A model generated the notes under the pieces. That model was given only the letters and a program-made list of their open reading frames with translations, was not told where the DNA came from and did no database searches. Shown in pieces: positions 19,019-27,143 of a stretch of 64,000 nucleotides of DNA (the first letter of the stretch is position 1; each line of letters starts with the position of its first letter). Origin of the DNA: Paucibacter sp. KBW04 (GTDB lineage: Bacteria; Pseudomonadota; Gammaproteobacteria; Burkholderiales; Burkholderiaceae_C); the NCBI RefSeq assembly GCF_003852425.1, contig NZ_QAJN01000015.1, positions 186,001 through 250,000 on the forward strand, written 5' to 3'. The position numbers and the translations under genes are program-made.

Positions 19019-20260
19019 TCAGGGCTTGAGCGGCTCGAAATGGCCGTGCGTGTGGCCCTCGCCGCGCTCATAGACCACATTGGCCCGGCCCACCAGCAGC
19101 GGGTCCAGCTGGCCGATCTTGTCCAGGTCTTTGTTGGTATAGGGCAGCTGATGCAGGATGTGGCGCATGGCATTCAGGCGCGCGCGCTTTTTGCAATCGG
19201 ACTTGACCACCGTCCAGGGCGCCTCGGCAATGTCCGTGTGATAGAACATGGCCTCCTTGGCCTTGGTGTAGGTCTCCCATTTGTCCAGCGAGGCCTTGTC
19301 GATGGGGGACAGCTTCCACTGCTTGAGCGGGTGCGCCTCGCGCTCCTTGAAACGGCGGCGCTGCTCTTCGCGGCTGACCGAGAACCAGAACTTGATCACA
19401 TGCATGCCTGAGCGGGTCAGATTGCGCTCGAACTCGGGCGCCTGACGCATGAACTCGTTGTACTCGTCATTGGTGCAAAAACCCATCACCCGCTCAACGC
19501 CGGCGCGGTTGTACCAGCTGCGGTCAAACATGACGATCTCGCCCGCCGTGGGCAGATGCTGCACATAGCGCTGGAAGTACCACTGGCCGCGCTCCACATC
19601 GCTGGGTTTTTCCAGCGCCACGACGCGCGCACCGCGAGGATTCAAATGCTCCATAAAGCGCTTGATGGTGCCGCCCTTGCCCGCGGCGTCACGCCCCTCA
19701 AACAGCACCACCACCTTGGCTCCCGTGGCCTTGACCCAGGCCTGCAGCTTCAGCAGTTCCACCTGCAGGCGGTACTTCTGCTTCTCGTAAGCCTTGCGGG
19801 ACATCAGGTTCTTGTAGGGGTAGGCACCACTGCGCCAGTGCGCCGACAACTCGTCATCCGGGTTGATCAAGCCCGCGCTGACGGGGCCGGGGTGCAGCTC
19901 GGCCAGCAAGGCCTGGCGCAAGGCCTTGGCATCGTCGGGCGAGGCGCCGGCCACCATGGCACGCACCGAGTTCGCCACCGCGTCCGCCCCCCCGTTGACC
20001 ATCACATCCTTCAGCGCCACCAGCTCCCGCGCCTGGGCTTTTTCCACCGCGTCCTTCACCACATGGCGAGCGATGCGATCCTGGTCCAGCGAACCCGCCG
20101 TGTCACCGCTGCGGCTGCGTCGGGGTTTGGGGGCGCTTGTGTTGGCAAGACCATTGAGCGTGGACTTCTTCTTGCCCACACCGTTGACGGCGAGGCGCTT
20201 GGCCGAATCGGCCGCCTTGGCGCGGCCGGTCCGCGCAGGACGAGGGCTGTTTGTACTCAT
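19019..20260 (-). CDS. ppk2: Polyphosphate kinase 2
   Basis: PPK2 moves phosphate between polyphosphate and nucleotides. The 413-residue protein has a basic, probably disordered N-terminus of about 55 residues and a C-terminal PPK2 domain with Walker A FEGRDAAGKGG at 187-197, Walker B FDRSWYNRAGVE starting at 245, and the lid segment RRRFKEREAHPLKQWKLSPID. It is the one-domain type with an N-terminal extension. Substrate preference (AMP, ADP or GDP) cannot be read. A minus-strand terminator stands about 240 bases upstream, so it has its own promoter in 20261-20490. Confidence 0.94.
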   Translation of the reverse strand: MSTNSPRPARTGRAKAADSAKRLAVNGVGKKKSTLNGLANTSAPKPRRSRSGDTAGSLDQDRIARHVVKDAVEKAQARELVALKDVMVNGGADAVANSVRAMVAGASPDDAKALRQALLAELHPGPVSAGLINPDDELSAHWRSGAYPYKNLMSRKAYEKQKYRLQVELLKLQAWVKATGAKVVVLFEGRDAAGKGGTIKRFMEHLNPRGARVVALEKPSDVERGQWYFQRYVQHLPTAGEIVMFDRSWYNRAGVERVMGFCTNDEYNEFMRQAPEFERNLTRSGMHVIKFWFSVSREEQRRRFKEREAHPLKQWKLSPIDKASLDKWETYTKAKEAMFYHTDIAEAPWTVVKSDCKKRARLNAMRHILHQLPYTNKDLDKIGQLDPLLVGRANVVYERGEGHTHGHFEPLKP

Positions 20261-20488
20261 GGTGTCTTCAGCGTTGAGGGTTGATCGGTCATGAACCTGT
20301 CACATTGACACTTTCGCAGGGGCCTGTCCTTGATGCAACTCAAGATTGAACGGCATGTGCACATGGATATCCCACGCTTGACGACTGCATCCCGGACATT
20401 GTTCACAGGCCGCTTCGGTGCTTCGCAAACCCCTTCTGGTGCAAAACCGCCAGCGCCTGCACCAAGGCCATGCCCGCTTCTCCACAGG

Positions 20489-20525
20489 CAGACAAAAAAA
20501 GCCCCTGGCTTGTGGCCAGGGGCTT
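20489..20525 (-). terminator. Strong minus-strand rho-independent terminator
   Basis: On the minus strand the stem AAGCCCCTGGC pairs with GCCAGGGGCTT (11 bp, plus strand 20499-20509 and 20515-20525) around a 5-base loop and is followed by seven T residues. No annotated gene on the minus strand reads into it, which points to a short non-coding transcript starting just upstream. Confidence 0.85.
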
Positions 20526-20565
20526 GAAATCCACCCAGGGGCGGTGGAGGAGACAACTGAAGATA
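20491..20565 (-). ncRNA. Candidate sigma-54-dependent small RNA, about 75 nt
   Basis: A sigma-54 promoter at 20575-20591 would start transcription near 20565, and a strong terminator ends it near 20491. The predicted RNA has a CU-rich 5' part containing CUCCUCC, which is complementary to Shine-Dalgarno sites, then a small hairpin UCCACC/GGUGGA, then the terminator hairpin. No ORF with a start and ribosome-binding site fits in it. It lies between ppk2 and the beta-helix gene. An alternative is a leader or attenuator for ppk2. Confidence 0.6.
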
Positions 20566-20574
20566 CTTTGACTT

Positions 20575-20591
20575 TGCAGGAAGCGTGCCAA
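20575..20591 (-). promoter_or_regulatory. Sigma-54 promoter (-24/-12)
   Basis: The minus strand reads TTGGCACG-CTTC-CTGCA. The -24 block matches TGGCACG exactly, the -12 block matches TTGCW except at its first base, and the GG and GC pairs are separated by exactly ten bases. A terminator lies about 75 bases downstream of the predicted start. Confidence 0.65.
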
Positions 20592-20737
20592 GTACGGAAG
20601 TTGGCGGCTGCGCTGGGTGAGATTCAAGCGCCCTTGTCACAGCGGCAGTGCAATCCCTGCTGGTCGCCCCCAAGCGAGGCTGCTACAAAACCGTACAAGG
20701 CCGTCAGGCGGCTCACGTCGAAGTGGGGAGGGTAGAC

Positions 20738-23700
20738 ATGGAATGGCGCATAGACGCCTCGGCGCCGAGCGCCTGGCGTGACCTGCAGGCCGCTTTGGCG
20801 CAGGCTTGTGAGGGGGGCGTTTTGCGGCTCGGTGCCGGTCGCATTGCCGGCCCACAGCCGCTTCAGCCACCCGCCGGCGTGACGCTCGTGGGCGAACCCG
20901 GCACAAGCATCGTTTGCACTTCTTCCGAGCCGGCCATCCTCATCGCCGCTGACGGCGTCACCCTCAGCGGCCTTCGCGTCGAGGCTCACGCTGCCGGGCA
21001 GACCCTGCTGCGTATCGCGCCCTGCGTCGGCGCTCGAGTGATTGACTGCCAGTTCGATGGTCTTGGTTTGGCTGGCATCGCCATCGATGTGGATCGCGCC
21101 AAGGAAGTCTTGGTTGAGGGCTGTCGCATCCATGGATGCAGCGATGAGGACGTGCCTGATCGTGCTGGCATCCTCTTCAGGTCAGCCCAGGGTGAAGTGC
21201 GCGAATGTTCCCTCATCGGTGGGCGAAACGGCATTCGGGCGCAACGCAGCGCCGGTGCACTTGATCTGGCCTCACATCTGTTCGTGCGCGCCTGCACGGT
21301 AAGCGATGCCTTGTATAGCTGCATCAGATTTCTTTCCAGCCAGGGTCTGGCCGAAGGCAACGAGTGCTGGGGCAGCCGCAAGAACAGCGGCATCGTCGTC
21401 CAACGAGATAGCAATTCGCTCGACGCCCCCAGCGAGGTAACGCTGAGAGGTAATCGATGCCATGACAACAACGAGGCTGGCATCGTCTTCGCTTCCAGCA
21501 ATGGCTTGGCCGAATACAACGAGTGCTGGGGCAGTCGCACACGCAGCGGCATCTTCGTCCAGCGTGACCCCAATTCGTACGACACCCCCAGCGAGGTAAC
21601 TTTGCGAGGCAACAGCTGTCATGACAACGAACTCGATGGAATCTCCTTCCTTTCCGCCAAGGGCCTAGCCGAAGGCAACGAGTGCTGGGGCAGTCGCACT
21701 CGCAGCGGCATATTCGTCCAGCGTGACCCCAATTCGTGCGACGCCCCCAGCGAGGTAACTTTGCGAGGCAACAGTTGTCATGACAACGAACTCGATGGAA
21801 TCTCCTTCTTTTCCGCCAAGGGCCTAGCCGAAGGCAACGAGTGCTGGGGCAGTCGCACAGGCAGCGGTATCTTCCTCCAGCACGACGCCAAATCGCCCGG
21901 TGCCCCCAGCGACGTAACTCTGCGCGGCAATCGCTGCCACGACAACGAGATTCATGGCATTCACTTCACTTCTTGCAAGGGCCTGGCTGAAGACAACGAG
22001 TGCTGGAGCAGCCGCGACGGCAGCGGCATCTTCATCTTTAGCGACTCCAATTCGTGCGACGCCCCTAACGACCTAGTCTTGCGCCGAAATCGCTGCCATG
22101 ACAATGAACACGCTGGCATCTGCTTCTCGTCCGCCAAGGGCTTGGCCGAATACAACGAGTGCTGGGGCAGTCGTGCGCGCGGCGGCATCGTCGTCCAACC
22201 AGATCGCGATTCGTCCGATGCACCCAGCGAGGTAACTTTGCGAGGCAACAGCTGTCATGACAACGAACTCGATGGCATCTGCTTCATTTCTGCCAAGGGC
22301 CTGGCCGAATACAACGAGTGCTGGGGCAGTCGGAAGAGATGCGGCATCGCCGTCGAACGAGATAGCGATTCACCCGGCGCCCCCAGCGAGGTAACTCTGC
22401 GCGCCAATCGCTGCCATGACAACGAGCGCCATGGCATCAGTTTCGATTCAAGCAAGGGCTTGGCCGAATACAACGAGTGCTGGGGCAGTCGCACGCGCAG
22501 CGGTATCGTCGTCCAGCATGACGCCGATTTCGCCGATTCCCCCAGCGAGGTGACTCTGCGCAGCAACCGCTGCCATGACAACGAACAGGCTGGCATCGTC
22601 TTCGCTTCCAGCAATGGCTTGGCCGAATACAACGAGTGCTGGGGTTGTCGAACGCACAGCGGTATTGTCGTTCAGCCTAGCCCCGATTCGCGCGGCGGCC
22701 CCAACAAGGTAACTCTGCGAGGCAATCGCTGTCATGACAATGAACTGGCTGGCATCATCTTCTTTTCCAGCAACGGCCAGGCAGAAAACAATGAGTGCTG
22801 GGGCAACAAAGCAAACAATGAGGTGGTTCGCCAAACCAGCCCAGCCGTCACGATCACCCATCACCACACCCTACCCCAGGTGCCGCCCCATGAGCTGCGT
22901 CTTGCCCATCATGCGGCTCATCCGCTGGCGGCCTGGCTGCGTGCGGGTCCCGAACCCGAGCTGCGCCACCGGCTGGCGGACTTTGTGTGGAGTGGCTGCG
23001 CGCACTGCCTCGCAAGCTGGCAGGGCGGGCGGCGACGCGAGCCGAGGCTGGGGTCAACACCGGTACCCGATCTGGAGAAAGTGCCTCATCTCTTCACGCT
23101 GAAGGCGCAGGAAACGCGGGGCGGGGCTGTACAGATTGCGCGTGCACGACTTGTTCAGCTGCTTAGCGAGGGAGCCACCCAATCGCCCGCACCGGGCCTG
23201 CCCATGCTGGACGCGCTGTTGGCCCGGGTGGGGGCACTGGAGCACGCACGCCGGGGCAAACGCAGCCCGAAGCGCGAACCCATCGAGGCGCTGCGTGAGC
23301 CGGTGGCCTTGGTTTCGGCGGATACGCCAGCGCTGGACGCTTGGTTGCAAGACAAGAAAAGGCAGCGCGCAGCCCTGGGCCACCGGCAGGGCCCGCGCGG
23401 GGCGGCGCAGGGCTTTCGGCTGATGGTGTTGGACGGCCTGGGCCATGACGCGGGCGGGACTGGCCCCGCTGGCGAAACGGGCTTCCTCGTGGCTTCGCTG
23501 CTGCGAGGCTGCACCCCCCTTCAAAAATGTTTGAAGGCTTTGCGCGCCTGGCTGCAAGCGCCGCTGGACGCAGTGGTTATCTCGCTATTGATAGCGGGCC
23601 TTGGTTTGGCCTTTGTCACGTGGTGGCTGGCTCCGGCTGGGGCTAGCCCTCTGGCACCGGCACTTACCCAGCTGTTGGCCGCCCCAGGCGAGATGGCGGC

Positions 23701-25759
23701 CTGGGGCAAGCTGCGTGAGGCGGTGAGCGCGGTGTGGAGCGCAGGCTTTCCGCTGGATGACTGGAAGACATTAGTCAACCTGCTGTTGGTCGTTGTCTTG
23801 CTGCTGCCGCCGCTGACACGCCTCTTGCCGGAACCCCTGAACCCGGCGTCAATGTTTTTGCGTGCATTGACGAAGATCGTCATGGGCTGTCTCGGCTTGA
23901 AGGACGCGGCCGAAGCCGTGCCCATGCCGCAATGGTTGCGACGGGTTCTGTCCTGGTGGCTGCAAAGCGCCAGCGCCACCCGCAGTTGCTTGCGGCGCGA
24001 GCTCTACGGCGAACCCTTGTTCGCTCCCCTATGGCGCCGCCGCTGGCCCTTGACGCTGGTGTTGGTGCGCGGTGTGGACGCACCCAGCCCCGCCCAGCAA
24101 GAAGAGATGCGCCAAGTGATGGCGCTATGCCCGCGCCGCCATCACTTGCTGCTGGTGATGCAGATGCCGGGGCTGGCCATGGTGACGGGAGGCTTTCTGG
24201 ATACCTGGTTCACACCCGGCCAAGCTTGGCCACCGCAGGCCTGGCTGATCCACGACCCAACTTCCATCGGCTTGCCGACCGGCGGCGAAGACAAGGTCGG
24301 CCCCGAGGCCTTGGTTCGATTGAGCGCTTTGCTGGGATGGCCAAGGAGTGAGGGCGAGGACGAAAAAGCGGCCAACACACTGGGCAAAGCCACCGATTGC
24401 GATCTGCACCCGTTACTGGTGCTGGGTTCTACCGCCCATGCCCACCTGACGCTGTGGCGCGCCAATCAGAGCTATAGCCATATCGCAGAAAGCGTCTGGC
24501 GAAGATGGCAACGCCTGCTCTGGGCCCTGCCCGGCCATCGACGGGTGCCCGGAGACAACTGGCTGGAGAAGCAGGACAAGGCGACGCAACTTGGCACCGC
24601 CTTGCTGCTGGTGAAGGGGCCTCACGGCCAGCGCATGGCCTGGGTGGGCCGGGCCGGCTGGCGGCGCGCCTTGGCTGCGGCACTACAGGGCTATTTTCAG
24701 CAGCAAAGGGGAACGTCGGCCGACAGCTATCTGGCCAAGCTGCTGGCTGGCGCGGAGCGCGAACACCTGCGCAGCTCGCGGCGCCACTGGCGCGCTTGGC
24801 GCGGCACGGAACCGACGGATCGCACGGCCCTGCAGCGCGGCCTGCTGCACCTGGAGGCCGCACTCGACCTCGCCCTGGAGCGGGGGCAGCTGGGAGGCAG
24901 TGGAGACGACGCCCAGCTGCGCAGCGACTGGCGCATGGTGGGCATCTACGCTGAGGCCGGCCGACGCGAGCTAGAAAAGGCGGACCGCCTCCGCTTGGCG
25001 GGTGTGTTGCTTCGCGCCGAAGAACGCTATAGCGAAGAGGCCGGTCCTAAGCCCCTGCTCGCCAAGGCCCTGGCCGAGCCCTTGGACAAATCGGTGCCAA
25101 AAATTTGGGCTGAGCTGGCTGGGGACTTCCGGGACTTGTCCGATCAACTCGCAGTTTGCGGCGCAGCCACCGCGGCTGAGGTGCTGGACAGCCTTCGCCG
25201 CCAGGAATGGGCGGCGCTGCCGGATGCCATCCACCAGGCCCTGCGCGATCGCGTAGCGGCCAGGGCCGCGACGGCTTGGCACCGTTTGAAGGCGGCCAAG
25301 ACCGAGGCCGAACTCAGCGGTGCCTGCGCGGCTCTGGCAGGCCGCCCAATGCTCTTGCTGGGGCTGCTGGGCCGAATGGCTACGGCGAGCGTGCGTCACC
25401 ATGTAACTGAGGGCAGCAATCTGGCCGAGGCCTTGGGCGAAGTGGCGGATGGCCTGCTTGTGCTGGCCGATGCTTTGCCGCCTGAGTTGCCGACTGAAGA
25501 GCTGCCCGACTGGCAGCCATTGGGTGAAACGCCCGTTTGCAACTGGGCGGCCCGCTTGCTGCGAGAACCCCTCGCTCGCCAGACTTTGGCCGAAGCTATC
25601 GCTCAGGCAGACGCTCGCCTGACCAAGCTGCGTCGCGCCGCAAGCGCCGAAGGTATCGAAGGCTTGGCGATGGGCACCCATGGCGCGATCAACCGCGAGT
25701 TGAGTCAGGGAGCAGACGCCGAAGACTGGGAGTTGCGAGAAGACAATCCTGGCACCTAA
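20738..25759 (+). CDS. Giant right-handed beta-helix protein with membrane and possible NTPase-like part
   Basis: This 1673-residue protein has no signal peptide. Residues 1-202 look like the first turns of a parallel beta-helix; 203-679 are nine tandem 53-residue units, each with two turns ending in NECWG and NxCHDNE, plus a partial tenth unit. From about 700 the sequence changes: two membrane segments lie near 944-966 and 1009-1030, and LTLVLVRGVDAPSPAQQ near 1104 followed by HHLLLVMQMPG recalls a Walker-B region of KAP-type NTPases in degenerate form, without a clear P-loop. The C-terminal 500 residues are helical and unassigned. The ATG at 20738 with GGGGAGGG is chosen over the frame start 20648. 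It converges with the RES/Xre pair, 10 bases away. Function unknown; a defence or surface role is conceivable. Confidence 0.8.
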   Translation: MEWRIDASAPSAWRDLQAALAQACEGGVLRLGAGRIAGPQPLQPPAGVTLVGEPGTSIVCTSSEPAILIAADGVTLSGLRVEAHAAGQTLLRIAPCVGARVIDCQFDGLGLAGIAIDVDRAKEVLVEGCRIHGCSDEDVPDRAGILFRSAQGEVRECSLIGGRNGIRAQRSAGALDLASHLFVRACTVSDALYSCIRFLSSQGLAEGNECWGSRKNSGIVVQRDSNSLDAPSEVTLRGNRCHDNNEAGIVFASSNGLAEYNECWGSRTRSGIFVQRDPNSYDTPSEVTLRGNSCHDNELDGISFLSAKGLAEGNECWGSRTRSGIFVQRDPNSCDAPSEVTLRGNSCHDNELDGISFFSAKGLAEGNECWGSRTGSGIFLQHDAKSPGAPSDVTLRGNRCHDNEIHGIHFTSCKGLAEDNECWSSRDGSGIFIFSDSNSCDAPNDLVLRRNRCHDNEHAGICFSSAKGLAEYNECWGSRARGGIVVQPDRDSSDAPSEVTLRGNSCHDNELDGICFISAKGLAEYNECWGSRKRCGIAVERDSDSPGAPSEVTLRANRCHDNERHGISFDSSKGLAEYNECWGSRTRSGIVVQHDADFADSPSEVTLRSNRCHDNEQAGIVFASSNGLAEYNECWGCRTHSGIVVQPSPDSRGGPNKVTLRGNRCHDNELAGIIFFSSNGQAENNECWGNKANNEVVRQTSPAVTITHHHTLPQVPPHELRLAHHAAHPLAAWLRAGPEPELRHRLADFVWSGCAHCLASWQGGRRREPRLGSTPVPDLEKVPHLFTLKAQETRGGAVQIARARLVQLLSEGATQSPAPGLPMLDALLARVGALEHARRGKRSPKREPIEALREPVALVSADTPALDAWLQDKKRQRAALGHRQGPRGAAQGFRLMVLDGLGHDAGGTGPAGETGFLVASLLRGCTPLQKCLKALRAWLQAPLDAVVISLLIAGLGLAFVTWWLAPAGASPLAPALTQLLAAPGEMAAWGKLREAVSAVWSAGFPLDDWKTLVNLLLVVVLLLPPLTRLLPEPLNPASMFLRALTKIVMGCLGLKDAAEAVPMPQWLRRVLSWWLQSASATRSCLRRELYGEPLFAPLWRRRWPLTLVLVRGVDAPSPAQQEEMRQVMALCPRRHHLLLVMQMPGLAMVTGGFLDTWFTPGQAWPPQAWLIHDPTSIGLPTGGEDKVGPEALVRLSALLGWPRSEGEDEKAANTLGKATDCDLHPLLVLGSTAHAHLTLWRANQSYSHIAESVWRRWQRLLWALPGHRRVPGDNWLEKQDKATQLGTALLLVKGPHGQRMAWVGRAGWRRALAAALQGYFQQQRGTSADSYLAKLLAGAEREHLRSSRRHWRAWRGTEPTDRTALQRGLLHLEAALDLALERGQLGGSGDDAQLRSDWRMVGIYAEAGRRELEKADRLRLAGVLLRAEERYSEEAGPKPLLAKALAEPLDKSVPKIWAELAGDFRDLSDQLAVCGAATAAEVLDSLRRQEWAALPDAIHQALRDRVAARAATAWHRLKAAKTEAELSGACAALAGRPMLLLGLLGRMATASVRHHVTEGSNLAEALGEVADGLLVLADALPPELPTEELPDWQPLGETPVCNWAARLLREPLARQTLAEAIAQADARLTKLRRAASAEGIEGLAMGTHGAINRELSQGADAEDWELREDNPGT
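21344..22840 (+). repeat. Tandem 159-bp coding repeats (nine full, one partial)
   Basis: Nine units of 159 bp run from 21344 to 22774, and a partial tenth follows. Each encodes a 53-residue beta-helix double turn starting GLAE-NECWG. Units 2 and 3 (from 21503 and 21662) are almost identical at the DNA level, including silent positions, so copy number has probably changed recently. Variable residues cluster in the QRD-NS and NE--GI loops. Confidence 0.95.
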
Positions 25760-25769
25760 TCGATTGCCT

Positions 25770-26351
25770 TCAAGGCATCAAATCCAAAGCGCTCCCCACC
25801 AAAGCCCCCGCCACCACCCCATGCAGATTGCCCGTACTTGCTTCCACCAAACGCTCAGACCAAGCGGGCTTGAGCTGGCTCAGGGCCTCGCCGAACAAGG
25901 CATAGCAATCGGCCCCGAATTGCTGCGCTGAGCGATAGACGATGCCCTCAAAACCGTGGCGATAGGCGTCCAGCGCCAGCGCCTGGGTGTGCTTGAAACG
26001 CAGGGACTGCAGCACCGGCCAACTGGAAGCGTGTGGGCGCAGGTCGAGCAAGCTCATGCCCGAAAGGGTTTGCAAGCACAGCAGCGAGCGCTTCTCTAGC
26101 TGGGTGAAGGACACGGCCGTGGTCTCACGGCGGCAGAGCGATTCGAACACCGCGGCCTCGGGGCTTTCGGCGAAATAGCCGACCGGCACGCCGGGCAGAT
26201 CAAAGCGGCCCGAGAGCAAATGGCTGGGCGCCAAGCGCAGGGCGCCGATGCGCACCGTGTCTGGGCGGGCACGCGCCAGCTGAATGCGGAACAAGGCTTG
26301 GCCGGCGCTCAGATCGGACTGCGGCGCGTACTGAAGGCTGGCGAGTTTCAC
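25770..26351 (-). CDS. RES-domain toxin
   Basis: This 193-residue protein has the RES fold markers: an N-terminal arginine in ALFRIQLAR, the segment SGRFDLPGVPVGYFAESPEAAVFES, and a later conserved serine in VYRSAQQFGADCYALF. RES toxins of type II toxin-antitoxin pairs degrade NAD+. It follows its probable antitoxin by 13 bases on the minus strand, the usual order. Length is typical. Its 3' end nearly touches the convergent beta-helix gene. Confidence 0.87.
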   Translation of the reverse strand: MKLASLQYAPQSDLSAGQALFRIQLARARPDTVRIGALRLAPSHLLSGRFDLPGVPVGYFAESPEAAVFESLCRRETTAVSFTQLEKRSLLCLQTLSGMSLLDLRPHASSWPVLQSLRFKHTQALALDAYRHGFEGIVYRSAQQFGADCYALFGEALSQLKPAWSERLVEASTGNLHGVVAGALVGSALDLMP

Positions 26352-26364
26352 GGCTCAATTGAAC

Positions 26365-26883
26365 TCAGCTGGCCTCGACGCCGGCCAAGGCCAGCACCCG
26401 CTCCAACTGGCCTTGCTCGAGGGCCTGACGCGGCGTCTTGCCGCTCAGGCCGCCCAGCGGCGTCTCCAGAAAGGCCAGCAAGGCCCAGCCTTCCACCGTG
26501 CCCAAAGCTTGAGACAAGGCCGGCAGCGCGGCCCAGCACTGCGGCTCAAACTGCCAGCGCGGCAGGCGAAAGCCGCGGCGGGTCTGCGTCAGACCGATGG
26601 CACGGCCCTTGGCGATCCAGGCGTTGATGGTGACGCGAGTGGTGCCGGCCAGGGCCGCCGCCTCGTCGGTCGAGACCATGTCCTCGGCGCTCAGGCGCTC
26701 CATACGGGCGGCCAGGCTGCTGGCAAACAAGGCCTTGGTTTGCACGCTGGACAGATAGGGCGACGGCCGCTGCGGCGCGCGTGGGGTACGCGCTGAAGAA
26801 GTAGCAGTGGCGGCGCTGCCGCGCGCCACGGCACGGCCAGGGGCCACCGAGCCAAGGGCTGAACTCTGGACGGAGCTTTTCAT
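26365..26883 (-). CDS. Xre/MbcA/ParS-type antitoxin of the RES toxin
   Basis: This 172-residue protein begins with a low-complexity stretch of about 60 residues, then a helix-turn-helix-like segment (STDEAAALAGTTRVTINAWIAK) and a C-terminal toxin-binding domain (GTVEGWALLAFLETPLGGLSGKTPRQALEQG), the usual DUF2384 type. It neutralises the downstream RES toxin and likely represses the operon. The ATG at 26883 has an AGGAAG/AAAGG region upstream and is preferred over the longer frame beginning at 27057. The long N-terminal tail is unusual for the family. Confidence 0.82.
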   Translation of the reverse strand: MKSSVQSSALGSVAPGRAVARGSAATATSSARTPRAPQRPSPYLSSVQTKALFASSLAARMERLSAEDMVSTDEAAALAGTTRVTINAWIAKGRAIGLTQTRRGFRLPRWQFEPQCWAALPALSQALGTVEGWALLAFLETPLGGLSGKTPRQALEQGQLERVLALAGVEAS

Positions 26884-27143
26884 GGGGAACGGCTGCCTTT
26901 CTTCCTGACTGACTTCCGGCAAGTCTTGGCACGCCGCGTGGACGCCGACAAGTTCGGAAGGTTCGTAAAGTTGGATTATGCCAGCCCGAGCCGGCTTTTG
27001 CCAACGCTGCGTCAGTGCCCGGCCCGCCGTACGCCATCCGCCGTATATGCCGCCCACCCCTCGCTCCCTAGCATGGACTCGTCTCTTCCGAGGATTTCGG
27101 TCCCCCCGTTCGCTTCGCTCACCCCATCCAGGAGTTCCCCACC

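Larger units (their letters stand above)
20261..20737. other. Intergenic region between ppk2 and beta-helix gene
   Basis: The region holds the small RNA unit at 20489-20591 and presumably the ppk2 promoter in 20261-20490. The beta-helix gene has GGGGAGGG at 20724-20732 directly before its ATG. I see no protein-coding gene; the overlapping frames lack ribosome-binding sites and typical codon use. Confidence 0.6.

Noticed and set aside
21344-22840. Regular repeats that could suggest a CRISPR array or minisatellite
   Set aside because: The period is 159 bp, in frame, encodes a beta-helix unit, and there are no unique spacers between short repeats.
26926-26944. Sigma-54-like TTGGCACG upstream of urtA
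   Set aside because: The -12 position reads GG instead of GC, so the key element is missing, and it is 200 bases from the gene.
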